The notes below the pieces were generated by a model. The model was not told where the DNA came from and did no database searches. It saw only the letters and a list, made by a program, of their open reading frames with translations. Below, in pieces: positions 24,201 to 37,800 of a stretch of 64,000 nucleotides of DNA (its first letter is position 1; each line of letters opens with the position of its first letter). The stretch covers positions 56,198,539-56,262,538 of the forward strand of contig NC_045427.1 in the NCBI RefSeq assembly GCF_902635505.1, in the 5' to 3' direction. Both the position numbers and the translations under genes were made by a program. This DNA is from Sarcophilus harrisii (taxonomy: Eukaryota > Chordata > Mammalia > Dasyuromorphia > Dasyuridae).

Positions 24201-27200
24201 AGCAGAAAGAAGCGCTGCCTTAGTGTCTATGAGTTTGAACAGGGAGTGGACCAAGGACTTGCTGTTGCTTCAGGTGAGGCTCACAGGGTCCAGAGCCTTT
24301 TGTCCAGAGCCTTTTATGGGAACTCATGTATAGGCTGCCCATTGCTGATTGCTCTGCTGAACTTTGAGAATATTTGGTACTGCATGAGCAACAGGTTCCA
24401 GGTGATGGAGGGAAAAGTCTACGGGGATGAATAACCAATTGTACTTCAGCTCCCATCTTCCTACTCTGATGATCAGGATTTCTTCTGTTTCTTTTTTTTT
24501 TTTTTTTTGGACAGAAGATCTCACTGGAGAGCAGCCAGCTTTAACCAACAAGTCCCCTGTGACCAGGTGCCCAAGTATTACTCTGTATTACCATGCGGGG
24601 GAGGGCAGAACCAGGAGACTGGAGGAGGGATAGATTATAAAATGTACCAGAAAATCATCCAGTAGCTCCTGGAAGAGAAACCTTTTTGGAAACACTAAGG
24701 GTTGGTTTTCCAAGGAAGTAGGCCAGGGCAGGGGAGAGTGTTATCTAATAGCTAATCCACCTTTGGGTAATGGATGTCTACCCCAGCAAGGCTTTACAGC
24801 AAGCCTTCCTTTTGTCAGATCCTTCAACCTCACCTTGGCCACAGTTCTGCCCCCTGAGTCTGTAGAGAGGCCTGGCTTGTCCCGAAGGCCTCCGACCCGT
24901 AAGCCAGTTGACATCAAAGCATTTGAACAAAGATTAAAGGCTGTCCCACTGACTCATCTCCTAGGTAAGGCCACCTAGTCCTGAATTCTGTGAGGAGCTA
25001 GTCCAGACTTTATCACAAAACCCCCCAAAATTCTGCCTTCTTTTCTCCTTTCCTCCTACCCTTACCACCTTAGGCCTAAGTGGTGTTTCAGGATCCTTAA
25101 CTTTTTTTTTCTTTTACAGTTTGTCTTGAGTTTTCTAAGCCATGTAATTGAGGTGAAAAGGCTGTCACTGAAAAATTGACTATTCTTACCTCCCTTTTGG
25201 AAATTCCTTTGAACATTAGGGAAGGAACAGTAATGAGTTTGAAGATTGCCAGTTAAGGATTAAAAGATAAAATCAGAATCAAGTTATAGTGTTTAGTACA
25301 TTGCTTATTGAAACAGGACAGCTTCAAAGTTCTTTACTACCAGATGTACCTTGATCCCTAGGCAGAACAGTAGCCCCCTCTCATGTGCTAACATTATTCC
25401 AGAAGTCACCCACCTTTTCCTTTGGCCCTCACTGGGCAACATGGTTGAAAGTGCTGGCTGCCAGAAGAGAAGCAGCAGTGGAGAAACTGGGTGGCGAAGT
25501 GTCTGCATGAGGAGCCCTTTACCCCCTGGGGCTTTCCCCCTAAGATGATGGAGTAGGGATGACAGATTTGTGTGTCATTTGGGTGGTCTTCAATGCAGCT
25601 AGTCAGCCCTTGGGGTGAGTTCCTAGACCAGAGGCCTTATTTCAGTTCAGGAACTTGGCCTTCTGACAATTGTCTCCTTTGTTTCTCTCTCCATGTCTAG
25701 AGCGTCACACTTATCACAGTGCCGTGTCTGTTGATAGTGATGGGTCCTTCCAGGCGAGTTGTGACTCCATAGGCTTCCGGAGAAACTTGGCAAAAGGTCC
25801 AGATCTGAGAGCTGTGACCCAGCAGGCTGATCAAGGAATGGAGAAGGGTACAGGGTTCAGGGCAGGGCAGAGGGCCTTGTTCCAGCCAGACTTGGGCCAA
25901 GGGCTAAGTACTACAGGTAGCAAAGCTAAGACATCCTGGGATGTGGTGGTGATGGCCATTACCTTTTATTACTGAATGACCCACAAGATGCTTTTCCAGT
26001 CTGGGCTGGACTGGGGATGAGAGGTGAGAGAGCTCCTGAGGGATCAGAGGAGGTTGGAGAGAGGTCATCAATCTCTTTTATTTTCTTCTTTGGTATTTAG
26101 GTGTTAGGAGACAAACCAAGTCTTACACCAAAAGTCCAAGTCAAAACACCCCCATCTCTGCCAGTCCCATGTCTACTGGAACACGAACCAGATCTTGGGT
26201 GAGAACCCCAAGTCAAAAGAGCCGCCTCTCTGCTCGCTCTGCCCCTGCTAGAAGTAGCATCTCCAGAAGCGCCAGAGTCAAGTCAGGAGAAGAGGAAGGA
26301 GCGAGATTGATGGAGGAAGAGACGGCCAAAGAATCTGGAGAGGACACAGAAGTCCCTGAAAGGACTGGTAATGTCAGGGTTCAACCAAGACCAGTGTAAT
26401 TAGGCTAGTTCAGGTTGGTTCACCATGCTCCTCCAGTATTCCCAGTCTTTGGGGATGGGGAAAGCTACTTGGGCTTTTGCTGGGAGCCTATAAATCCTTA
26501 GACTTCTGAGCTGATTGCAGGGAATGTTGAAGATTTCTTAGGATTAACAGTCCATCATTTGGGTATTCACACATTGATGGGGCTCAGAAAAGAGACAGGG
26601 ACCAGCTGGGTGTCCACTTGGCCAATGGGTAGAATCCATCATCTTGGATCTTCTCTTTTTAGAGGATTCAGAAATTAGCATGAGGACTCCAGAATTTCTC
26701 CGGGCCAAGCGACAGCATTTCCTTTCACAACCTCCTAATCCTGTCCTCAGTATTACCCCAGCACCTCCTAATACTAATACTCCCCCGTAAGTATCTAGTA
26801 TGTTACTCTCTGAAAGGGAACAGTGCTCTGGGAAAACTGGTGCTCTCTAGTCCTAGTCCAGGTGGGGAAATCATGAAAAATGGAGATGGAGATATCGGTT
26901 GGGGCTGCCAGGTAACAAGTAGAGACATATTGGGCTCTAGGCAAATTTCTCACAGCAACAATTTGATGGAAATGCTACAGAAATTCAAGGGATTTAGAGC
27001 CTGGGCTGTGTCATTGTGCTTTTATCCTGCCAGCTTTCTGTCAGGCTGCTAGAGCCATCTTGTTTCTATTCCTGACTCCTAGGTTGCCCTCCAAGTTTCC
27101 CCCGGCCAGACGTGCTCCTAAGCGCCGTGCCCCAGGCCCTAGGCAACCCCGTGATCCGGACAAAACTGGCCTGAACAATTACTGCAAAGTCTTCAGTTAC

Positions 27201-27820
27201 TATGCCAAACTTCCTATGGAGAAGCCAGCCTCTCAGACCTTGGTGAAGTGGTGAGTTGGGGGGGGAGGGGGGGTTTGAAGTTGTCGGGGCCCTTTTCTCC
27301 CCATACCTGGGAATGGAGACTTAACACATTTTTGAGTGTTCTGCTTACAGACCTACTTCACAGTGCAGAATACTGGGCTTCTAATGCTTGCTTTGCCCTC
27401 CCTTGTTATATAGCCTGGACCAGTATTTCAGGACACTTTGTGATGACCTGGAGACCTTTGCTCACCATGCAGGCCGAAAAACCGTACTGTTGGCTGACTT
27501 GGAGCTGTTGATGAGGCGGTCAGTAGGCCTGAATCTGAGTCTTTTGTGCCCATCCCCCAACTTCAAGAGTGGGAGAAGGGGAGGGACAAGGGGTAGAGAA
27601 GGGTTAGTAGGCTCCTTTCTCCAGAGAGGGGGTCTTGTGCTGAATTTCAGGGGAATTCCTCAAGCATGATATGACCATTTTCTTATCTTTTTCTAGGCAG
27701 GGCCTAGTGACTGATGATGTTTCCCTCTATGTGCTTGTGGAGAGATATCTGCCCTTGGAGTATCGGAGGCTGCTCATTCCTTGTGCAGCCAGTGGCAATT
27801 CTGTCTTCCCTGCTGGGTAG
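21240..27820 (+). CDS. CENPT: Centromere protein T (CENP-T), complete, 13 coding exons
   Basis: CENP-T is a histone-fold subunit of the inner kinetochore (CCAN). It pairs with CENP-W on centromeric DNA and recruits NDC80 and MIS12 through its N-terminus. Coding exons, all with AG/GT borders and consistent phase: 21240-21343, 22722-22809, 23564-23666, 23961-24048, 24137-24273, 24515-24566, 24819-24964, 25701-25916, 26101-26367, 26663-26786, 27083-27250, 27414-27518, 27697-27820. Together they give about 573 residues, against 561 in human. The start has A at -3 and G at +4. Diagnostic stretches are EEGTPRNLLKKIL (residues ~84-96), SLELQLPESES, RSFNLTLATVLPPESVERPG (~191-210), and a C-terminal histone fold of ~105 residues including CDDLETFAHHAGRKTV and LELLMRRQGLVTDDVSLYVL. 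The middle is Ser/Arg-rich, then acidic. An in-frame alternative donor lies after 25847, so that exon end is uncertain. The TP of the human T11 site is absent (see findings). Confidence 0.97.
21344..22721 (+). other. CENPT intron 2 with marsupial SINE, MIR-type and L2 relics
   Basis: The intron contains an antisense tRNA-headed marsupial SINE of MAR1 type (about 21665-21900), a MIR-like stretch (about 22190-22330) and an antisense L2 3' end (about 22360-22600). The rest is unassigned AT-rich sequence. The following intron (22810-23563) carries another antisense SINE of the same kind at about 22930-23140. Confidence 0.6.
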
Positions 27821-27980
27821 GAATGCTGTCCTCTCAGACACACAGACCACACCAGTAAAGAGGCAAGCAGGAGCCTCGGGCTGAGGCTCTTTGGAGGTCT
27901 CCAAGTAAGGAGGCCTTTCCAAGAGTGGACTCTTCATATACTATTCTTGGTATCAATAAAATGTGATAAAGCCACTTAAA
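27821..27980 (+). terminator. CENPT: CENPT 3' UTR with poly(A) signal AATAAA
   Basis: After the stop at 27818-27820 a short 3' UTR carries AATAAA at 27955-27960, implying cleavage around 27970-27985. No nearer signal was seen. Confidence 0.75.
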
Positions 27981-27984
27981 AGAT

Positions 27985-28877
27985 GCTGATGGGGCTGAGT
28001 CGGGGGCTAAAAGCAAAAGCCATTTTTTTTCTCTTCCCTAGATGGGGATCTCCTTCCCTTTAGCTCTGGGGAGATGCATGGAAGAGTCAGGGAGAATGAT
28101 TAAGCAATACAATTATAGAACCTTAGAACTTGGAGCTTAGTGATCAGTCCAGCCTCTCTGCTGGCCTCCTGCCCATGGGCAGACTTCTATCTGGCTGACC
28201 TCTACAATAATCATCCTAATGCACTGGTGTGACCCTGATCATTCCTGTGCTGTAAAACCTTCAGGGACTCCCTTTTGTATACATAAGAAATCTCAAGTTC
28301 TCTTTCTTCTGGCTCGAACTCCAGCGAAGCAGCTGTTTTTGGTTTTAATTGATCATTTCCCAACTTGGTTCCTCCATGTGATTCTGACTGTAGGACAGTA
28401 AGCTCTGTCCCTGTCTTTCTGGGAGCCTTTTTTTTTTTTTTTGCTCCAACATTCTTCTATTTATACATAGTGTATTCCCTAATAAGCTGAGGACTATGAG
28501 GGTGGGGACTGTGAGTTTTGTCCCTGTCTCTCCAGCCAGGGCCTAGCCCATGGCCCATAGGAAGAAAGTGCTTGTTGGATTGTTGACCTGAACCAAGATT
28601 CAAATCCAGGTCTCCAGGTTTTCTTACTGATTCCCACTTTGGTACTCAGTTTTCCTTGAAGTCATCCTTATTTCTTTCTCCTTTTCTCCCTCTGCACACC
28701 ATGCAGACAACTCAAATTCTTACAAATGATATATTTGTTTCCAAAATTAAAGAATCTTTGCTTTTGTAATGGGGGTGGAGGAAGGGAAGAAGGCTTTGGT
28801 TTGGAGTGGCTTTTGATCTCTGCCCCTCTTTCCTTGGATAAAGGTGGGAGTTTTCATTTGGTTGGCTAGAAGACAGT
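27985..28877. other. Convergent CENPT/TSNAXIP1 intergenic gap with L2 relics
   Basis: This gap separates the CENPT poly(A) site from the TSNAXIP1 stop. Segments about 28140-28390 and 28400-28590 resemble the 3' part of L2 (plus orientation), with a T-run at about 28430. I saw no clear poly(A) signal for TSNAXIP1, whose 3' UTR must lie here. Confidence 0.5.
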
Positions 28878-31800
28878 CTAGGAACTAGGCTCAAGCTCTC
28901 GAGGGCCCATCCTCTTGATATTACCAGTTTGTAAGTGGGCTAGCAGGACCTCTACTTCCTCGAGGGTGTTTGCATCCAGTTCTGCTATAGGGGTGTTGAA
29001 GGCCTGGCTCACGTAGTTGTCCAGGGTTTGCTCATCCAGAGAGGGGTCAATGGAAGTCAGGGCCTGGCGCAGCTGTCCTGGGGTTATTTCGGCCATCCTA
29101 TCCCAAAAAAAAAAGTTAGGCCTCAGCAGTGCTCCCCTCATTCCAGCCCTCACCAGGTACTGCCCCATTACATGGTCACTGGAAGGTGAAAACTCCATGG
29201 GGAGGATGTGGCATTTCTTGCATCTCCCCCAAGACAGTAAATAGAGCAGGCCTAGGGGGCAAAGATTCTGCAGGACCCTACATCAGGTCCTATATGGCAT
29301 ACTCAGGGCTATGAGTTCAGGTTATAGCCTTCCAAGAGCTTGCCCTAGGTTACTTTATACTCTGAACAAGCAACAGCTCAATAGTGAAGGCAAGAGTGAA
29401 TAGGACTTGAAATCAGAATTTAGTAGGAAACATTTGTCAAACAGCCTGGTGAAAGTACCATGCAAAGATCAAAAGGCTGATAAGGGCTCTTTCTTCAGGG
29501 AGCTGACAGTCTTTTAATTATAGCAATCATAAATGTGGTGCTTTTAAGTATTTCTCATGGGGTTTTCACAGCAGCTCTGCAAGGTAGGTATTATCATTTT
29601 TACAGAGGAGCAAACTAAAACTCAACAAGATTTAATTTAGGTAACTTATCTGGGGTCACATACAGAATAAGTGTTTTAGGCAAGATGTGAACTTGAATGC
29701 TCCAGATTCTGGGTCTAGAACAATATCCTTACTGCCACCTAATCAGATATAAAGTTAAGGATGGGGAGGGGAGGGGAGAGGTCTCAAAAGGAAAAATCTG
29801 GAAATTTTAGCAAAGTGGAGAACACAGGATTTACATTCTGGTTCTGGACTAGGGTTGTGACCACAGGCACGTCACATCTCTGAATCTGTTTCCTCATCCA
29901 TTAAATGGAGATTCTGTTTGCATTACCCATGTCATTAGGGCCCCTATGAGAAAAGCATTTTACAAATCCTAAAATGCTTTATAAATGTGAAGTGTTAACA
30001 TTGCTTTTTATGGATGAAGAATAGCAGAAAAGAAATGGAGAAGTGTTAGTTTGGGTCAAGGATGAATACTTACTTGTTAGCTCCAAGTTCTGTCTCCAAG
30101 TCCAGTAGATAGGCCTGCTTCTCACTTTGGGCCTGACTCCACAGTTTATGGACAAAGGGCCCTGAAACACCCATTTCATCCTGGGGAAGGTCATAGACCC
30201 TAGTTAGGACTTAGTATAACAGTTTTGGGTCTGTGTCTATGTCATCCACTATAGGTGAGGGAATGCTGTATGTAGACTAGAAGAAATCACTCATTCCATT
30301 TTTGTAAGAAGGAATCCTACAGTGGAGCTTAGGATGAGGGAGAATGGAATGAGAATTCATCTATCTTTTTCCCTTTAGACTTGGAGGAAGGTTCCTATTG
30401 AACAAAAAGTCCTTCCTCAATGTTTAACCACGCTTCACCTTCTATTTGGGCCCCAGCCCATCGATTTTACTGCTGGAGTTTAGTTTACAAGATCAGCCCA
30501 GACAACCCAGGGACAATGTTTCAAACCTGGTGGTATGGGGCTGAGCTATTTTAGGGAGGGCAGCCCTGGCTGGATCGATCTTCTCACGAAGGATGGGGCA
30601 ATGGCAAAAGCCAAGGGGTAGTTACCTCAGCAAACAAGATTCGGTAGTAAATGATATCAAGCTCCTCTAATGGATCCTTGGCCACATCCAACAACTCCTG
30701 AATCTGTTCCTCTGTCTTGAGGGGAAAGGCGGTCTTGAGTACTGTGCTGTATAGTAAGAGTTACCAAGAAGTGGGAAAGAAACCAATTCAAGGGCTAATT
30801 TTAATACAACAAACAAGCACCCAATGATTGTATGCCATCTGGCCATGGTATTAGATGAAGAGTGGCAGGAATTGTTTGATAAACAAATGGAGTGGGACTG
30901 TCTATGGTGATAGTGTGGTAGGAATGGGTCAGATGTGCTCTTACTGATTTGTCATGGATTTTCAGTAAGGTCTCGGGGAATGACACTCACCCCCTCTCTT
31001 CCCTCCATTTACTTAAGAGTTTAAATGAGACTTGGCAGCATTCCCAGGGTATTCTGAGAGTAGAGAGTGTTAACACATGGTCTACTCAATGCTTCTTCCT
31101 GTAGAGCCCTCAAACTCCAGTGGAGGATCAGTTCAAATCCAGCCAATATCCCCAAGGGGATCAGTATTAGATGTCAGATGGAATGCTGAACTGAAAAGGG
31201 TTCCTCCATGAGTTTGTCTCATGGTGTTTCTAAGCCCCATCCTGACTGCTCTAGGGCATGGAAGAGTTGGGTGTGGGGAACTATTTGGAGGCTGCTAGGA
31301 TTCTGGCCTTTCCAACCTGAACTGATCTAGGGTGAGGCTTCCTTCATTCTGGTTGTCAGCGGTAGTCAACTCCTTCAGCAGATAAGATTCGAGCTCTTTC
31401 TGGTCAAGGAATACGTTTTCTTTTACCTGGAGAGAAAAGCCTGGTCTGTGACTTTGGGAATTGGGAGCGATTCACTCTGCTGCTGGCCTACAGAAACCTG
31501 CCTAGGGAAAAAGCAAATCCCAGAGGGGCAGTAGACCTCTCCCTTTAAATCCCTAAGGGCTTACAGGCAAAGGAAAGAGGTAGGAAGGAGTGAAAAAGGG
31601 GCATTGTGCAGGCTGCCTAGGAGTGGCCACGCCCCTCCTTCTGTGGGTGCGGAAGATTTCATGGAAGGGAATTCTGTAGAGGACATTAGAGAGCTCATAT
31701 TCCCATAGATCAGATCTGAAAAGTTCCTTCGAAGTCATCTAATCCAGACTGCATCTTTTATGTTTGAAAATCCGGGAATTTTGGGAACAAGACAAGTCCC

Positions 31801-34800
31801 CTGAGAAAGGGATCTGATCCTGCACACAGTGCTATGTCCACTGGGTTACACCACATTTTATAGAGAAACCAACAGAAACCCAGGTTGGGTCAAAGAACTT
31901 GCCCTGCATCATCAATGGCAATCATCAAGTGTCAAGATTAGTATGGAAACTCAGGTTTGCTTTTTCTATCCACATTAGAGTAGCTTTAGATAATTTCAAA
32001 GATTTTTCCCCAGGTCTGAAATTAGGATTCATTGACTTTATAATGCTTTTCCCTCTTCTGCTTGTTCAACTTCAAAGTGGATTCCCTTTCTAAGGTGTTA
32101 GGGTTAAACTCACCAGTCCTGTCAAGATATCATGGAACTGTTTCATGACCTCATTGGAGTGAAAGAGTCTGACGTTTTCAAAAATGGTGTAGGACCAGTC
32201 CATGGCAGAGGCCTCCCCAAAGCGTTTTTGCAGGTAGTTGAGGAAAAACTGGCCCAAGGTAGAAGTTTTCTCTTTCTGCAAAGAAATGAAGTGGTGGGGG
32301 CAGCTAGATAGTGCAATGGATAGAGCACTACCCCAACTGCCTAAAAAAATTAAATGAAGGGATAAGGTTGGAGGTCAAATAGTCAGGGAGTTGGTGGGAT
32401 GGCTACCAAGCCTGCTTCATCATTTGCCTTGAGCCATTGAACCCCTTAAGAATTCTGCCTTTCTAAAGGGCAAAGAATTTTTCTCTCATCTTCGATGAAC
32501 TCATACCACTTTCCAAAAAAACCCCTATCTACATGGTCCCCACCACTCTTACTACTGGGGGAGTCTTGCAGAATTTGTAAAGGCTAATTCCCTTTATCTC
32601 TCTATTTCCTAGCTAGAAGAGTGAGGGCCCCTTTCAACCTCCCAGTCCTATCTGACTGTTGAAGTATTAGCACCACCTGCCTACTTTTCTCCCATAGTTT
32701 GCCCTCCTGCCAACCACAATCATCTTGAAGACCTGTTCTTCGGCCATCCGCTCTTTCCAGACATCTTTGATGATGTCCACCACTTCCTTTTTGCTTAACT
32801 TTTTGTTTCGGATAAACCCTTCAGTCCGAAGGAACTCGGGTATGTCTTCAGCGATGCCCTGGAAAAGGGATATATTTCTACCAACCTTGGAATTTTCCAA
32901 GCCAATGTGCTGTTATTAAATTTAACAGTTATTTACTAAGCACCTATTATGTGCCAACTTGCTGAGCTTGGGCCAATTTTGACTAGGATTTGAAACCCTC
33001 CCTAAGCCATAAGGTGTAAATGGTACTTCCAGAGAGGCAAAATCAGGAATTGCCCCTCAAAGAACTTGGGGAACAGGGGATAAATGTGTTGGCCAAGTCC
33101 AGGGAAAGGTCCTACCAGGCCCTGAAAGGTTTCTCTTTCTCGGAGAAGTCCTGCACCAATCTCTTCTAGCAGCACATCAACAAGCTGGTCGCTGCTTTTC
33201 CCTTGAGACAAAAAGCGCCAGCGTTCTTGTCCCCCTGATATCACACCTGTGAGAGAAAAAGCAAGGGAAAAATCTGGAGGCTGATGAGCTTAGGGACCAA
33301 GTAGATAAGAAAAAGTTGCTCCTAGATCAGAATTGTAGATAGCCACCTAGTCTAGCCATAATCAAACAAAAATTCCATCTACATTTTCCTTAACAAGTAA
33401 TTTTTCAGCTTCTGCTTGAAGGCTTCCAGCAGTGGAAACACCCACTACCTCCTAAAAAAGTAGATTCAACCTCTGGATCATTAGGAAATTTTTTTCTTGG
33501 GTGGAATTTTGCTTATTTACAATTTTCACTGCTTCAATGTCTAAGCTCTAAGTCCAAACAACCTAAGTTTAATACTGAGAAAGAATTACCATGACCTATC
33601 TCCTGTCCTCAAGTCTTATTTTTTCCAGGTTAAACATGCTTTAGATCATTTGTAGTCTCCCCTATCATGTTGATCACCCTGTTCTGAATGAGCTCTGGGT
33701 TATTCTAAATAATGGTATTCTGAACACAGAGTGTCAGATGTGGTTGACCAGGGCCCTGGACTCTGAAGATTTCCCTCATTTTTTTTTTTAAGCATGTTTT
33801 TGATATTGTAGCCCAAAGACCTTATTGCCATGGCCTGCTGATGACTCATTGAACTAAGTCCCCAGGCTGTTCTACTCTGGAGGGTCTTCCTCTCCAGTCA
33901 ACCAAACCCTACATTAGAGGGGCAAAAGGTAATGCTGCATCTTGGACTTTGGGTCTTGGCCCAAGCATTGCCCCTTGCTCCACCTGCTGGCTACCTTCAC
34001 ACTTGGTCCAATCAGGCCTGGGAGTGGATGTTCGTTGTATCTCCTGCAACTCAGTGTAGAATTCATCCCTATCTTTGACAATCGTCATATGAATCTGTAG
34101 CAGCGTGTCGTACTCTTTTCGTATCTCTTCATAGTCAGTTTTTAAACTCTCCGTCTGGAAGACATGTCCAGCTCAGGTTAAACACTAGAGGCCCCTAAGG
34201 AAGGACAATTTAGTGTTATTGTGGAACAAGCCCTAGTTTTTGAGTCAAAAGGACCTCTGGGGAGTTCCTGCTGAACTCTTAGTGACCTTGGGTAATAATA
34301 GTAATAACTAGCATGTAGTCTTTTGGGATTTACAAATACTAAATTTATAAATATGTCATTTTATGATAAATGTTGGAGGGAATGTGAGGAAAAAAAAATC
34401 TACAGTTGGTGAAGTTGGAAACGGATTCACTCATTCTGTGCAGCAATTTGGAGCCCAAAGGACTATAAAACCATGCATACCCTTTGACTAGCAATTCTAC
34501 TATTAGATTCTACTACTAGATGTAGGTCCCAAAAAAGAAAAGGACCTACATATTGGAAATAGAGGGGATGCCCATCCATTGGGGAACAACTGACTACATC
34601 ATGGTATGATTATGATGGAATACCACTGTGCTATAAGAAATGATGAGCAGGATGCTCTCAGAAGAACCTGGAAATATTTCCAAGTACTATGTACAAAATA
34701 ACAGCAATAGTGTAAGATGTCAATGATATAATTACTTAAGATGATCAGCTATGATAGATATAATTATTCTTAGCAAAACAATGATCCAAGATAACTCTGA

Positions 34801-37800
34801 GGAACTTAAGATGAAAAATGCTATTCATATTCAGAGAAAGAACTGGTGGTATCTGAATACAATATGAAGCATATTTAAAAAAAAAACAAAACTTTTTCTT
34901 TAGAGTTTTTTGGTCCCTTTTCTTTCACAACATGATTATTATGGAAATGTTTTACGTGACCATACATGTATAACCTACATCAAATTGCTTGCATTCTCAA
35001 TGCATGTGGGATGAAGGGAAATAATCAAACTCAAATATTGTTTTTAAAATGTTAAAAATTATCTTTATTCACTAATATATTGTTGGCAGAATTGTGAACC
35101 AATCCAACCATTTTGAAAAGCCATTTGGAACTATGCCCAAAAGGCTATCAAACTGGGGATATCCTTTGATTAAGCGGTGTCTCTATTGGGTCTGTATCCC
35201 ACAGAGATCATAAAAAAAGATTTGCACATGTGCAAAAATGTTTATAGTAGTCCTTTTTGTTGTGGCAAGGAACTGGAAACTGAGTGGATACCCATCAATT
35301 GGAGAATGGTTAAATAATGGTATGTAAATGTAATGGACTATTATTGTTCTATAAGAAAAAATCAGGAGGATGATTTCAGAAAGGCCTAGAGAGATTTAGA
35401 TAAACTGATGCTGAGTGAACTGGGTAGAACACCAAGAGAACATTGTTCACAGCAAGAAGGTGATTCTGCCGTGAACAATTCTGATGGATTTGGCTTTTTT
35501 CAACAATGAGATGATTCAGGCCAGTGCCAATGGTCTTGTGATGAAGAGGGTCATCTGCACCCAGAGAGAGGCCTGTGGGGACTAAATGTGGATCACAACA
35601 TTTTTGATCAGATTTTTCTTTTGCAACATGATAAATGTGGAAATATGTATAGAAAAACTGTACATGTTTACCTATATTGGATTACTTGACGTCTTGGGTG
35701 GGGAGAGGGAAAGGAGAGAGAAAAATCTGGAACTTAAGGTTTTGCAAGACTGAATGTTGAAAACTCTCTTTGCATGTGTTTTGAAAAATAAATAGTTGTT
35801 TTTAAAAACTGTCTTTACTTATACCTGGGGAAAATAAGATACTAAATTACAAACAATGTCATTTTATCTTCACAGTACTTGGAAATAGGTATTAGTATTA
35901 TCCTCATTTTACAGATAAGGAAATTGAGGCAGACTAAGTGATTTGCCCAGGGTCACACAGCCCGTGAGTGTTTGAATTTACGATTGGACTTGGATCTTAC
36001 TGTAGGACCAGTGCTCTGTCTCCTGTACTACCTAGCTATCTGGCCTCAATTTCATGATTTGTCAAATGAGATTATCAGCTTAGATCATAGCTAAGATTCA
36101 TTCTAGTTCTGAGTCATATAATAAACCCCCCCTCCCAACCATATCCAGTTCCACAGTGGAGGAAATAGCCTCACCATTTCCAATAATGCCTTGTTTTTTT
36201 TCTCCTGCATTTCAAAGTCCCTTCTGGGGACAACATCCCCAAAATTTGCCTTCATCGTATTCAGTTCCTTCTGAGTTCTGGTGAGGTCTTGACGACACAT
36301 CTTTAAAGCGAGGGTTAACTTTACAGGATCTTCTCTGCACACATCTTGAAAGATAATGAGCCCTATTAATGTCCCAGGCTTGTCTCTTTCCAAGTTAGAA
36401 CAAAAAAATCATCTAAAACCCTTCCTTTCCTCTTGATGAAGCTTTTGGCGACTCCAGCCACCGGGCTGTTCCATTTGACTGAATCCCTAACTTTGTGCCA
36501 GGCTTTGTCCTAGTACTTGAGGCGAGATGATATATTGCCCACCTCAAACCTAGCCTATAGTAGGGGATATAAGCTACCACAAGTAACTATGGCACAAAGT
36601 AGAATGTGGTTAGTATATTAAAAAGTACTCAAAGAAGGAAAAATCTCATCCAATTTCTTCCTTATCCAAGTTTGAGGCTCAGAGATATTAAGTGATTAGA
36701 AAGAGGTGAAAAATCAGGATTGGGACCTAGGTGACTGGGCTCCAATCTACTGATCTTTTTCCTTTATGCTCTGTTGCCTCAAGCAGAACTGAGACACTCA
36801 CAGTAGCCCCTGCTTCACCTTCTCATCTGTTCATCTTTATTTATGGAAGATTTACAGTTCAGATCTGAGATTTATTTCTGTTCTCTTTGGTCTAGAAATC
36901 ACCACTATTCCTTGGTATTTTCGACTACAGCCTTTTAGGCAGTAGACTTTATAGAACAACATTGATGCCTTCCTTTGTTTCTGACTATACCCAAGACAGA
37001 AACCAGAAAGAGGCTTAAAAACTGCTTTATCTACCTGGAGACTGGGCAAGAGACATGTCTTCTCTCTGATAGCGAAGCTCATTAAGATCCGCAATAAGGA
37101 TCTTTCGGGCATCTCGTTCATTAAGGAAATGAAGATATTCCTCTGCCAAGTTTTTCCGTAGGTTGGTCACCTGCAGGATAGACAAGCTCAGCTTGGAACC
37201 ATACTCGGGAGCAGCCCCGAGTTTTTTGACCTTACCTAGACTAGATGAGAGGCCAGTAGGGCATATTCTATCTAGGAAGTTTTAATTTAATGGTGCTTCT
37301 GGTTACCGATTACATAAAACTGGAAAAACAAGGTATGTATGACTTTTGTGGACACTTAGGAGTCAGTTAGGATTGAGGAAAAGGACAAAGGGGGAATGGA
37401 ACTGATTCTGAGATCCGGAGGAGACAGGATTCACAAGGAGAACTGAGAAGGACCCATTTTTCTCATCTTGACCCATGGACCATGACTAAACTCATAGGGA
37501 GGTTTCAGTGTAAGTTTTCAGATAGGGCTGGATATACCTAGTTAAGATATTTCTTAAGTTGCAGGGTTCTCTTTGGTTCCCCCCCTCCCCTTGTCAGCAG
37601 GGAAGGAAGTGACCCACCTGAGTCTGCAGAGACATCTTCTCTTCATTCTTTTTGTCAATGAGCTTTAATAAATTAAGTTTCTCTTTCTTTAACATTTTGA
37701 TTTCATATCTCTCTTCTGCCCTGATAGCCAGGATTTTTTCATTACAGTCTTCAGAAACGGTAACTAGCATGGCTTTCAGCGGCTCCAGAGACCGAATCTT

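Noticed and set aside
32667-32900. Minus-strand frame running past the TSNAXIP1 exon (VFKMIVVGRR...)
   Set aside because: Homology puts the exon end before it; kept only as an alternative donor.
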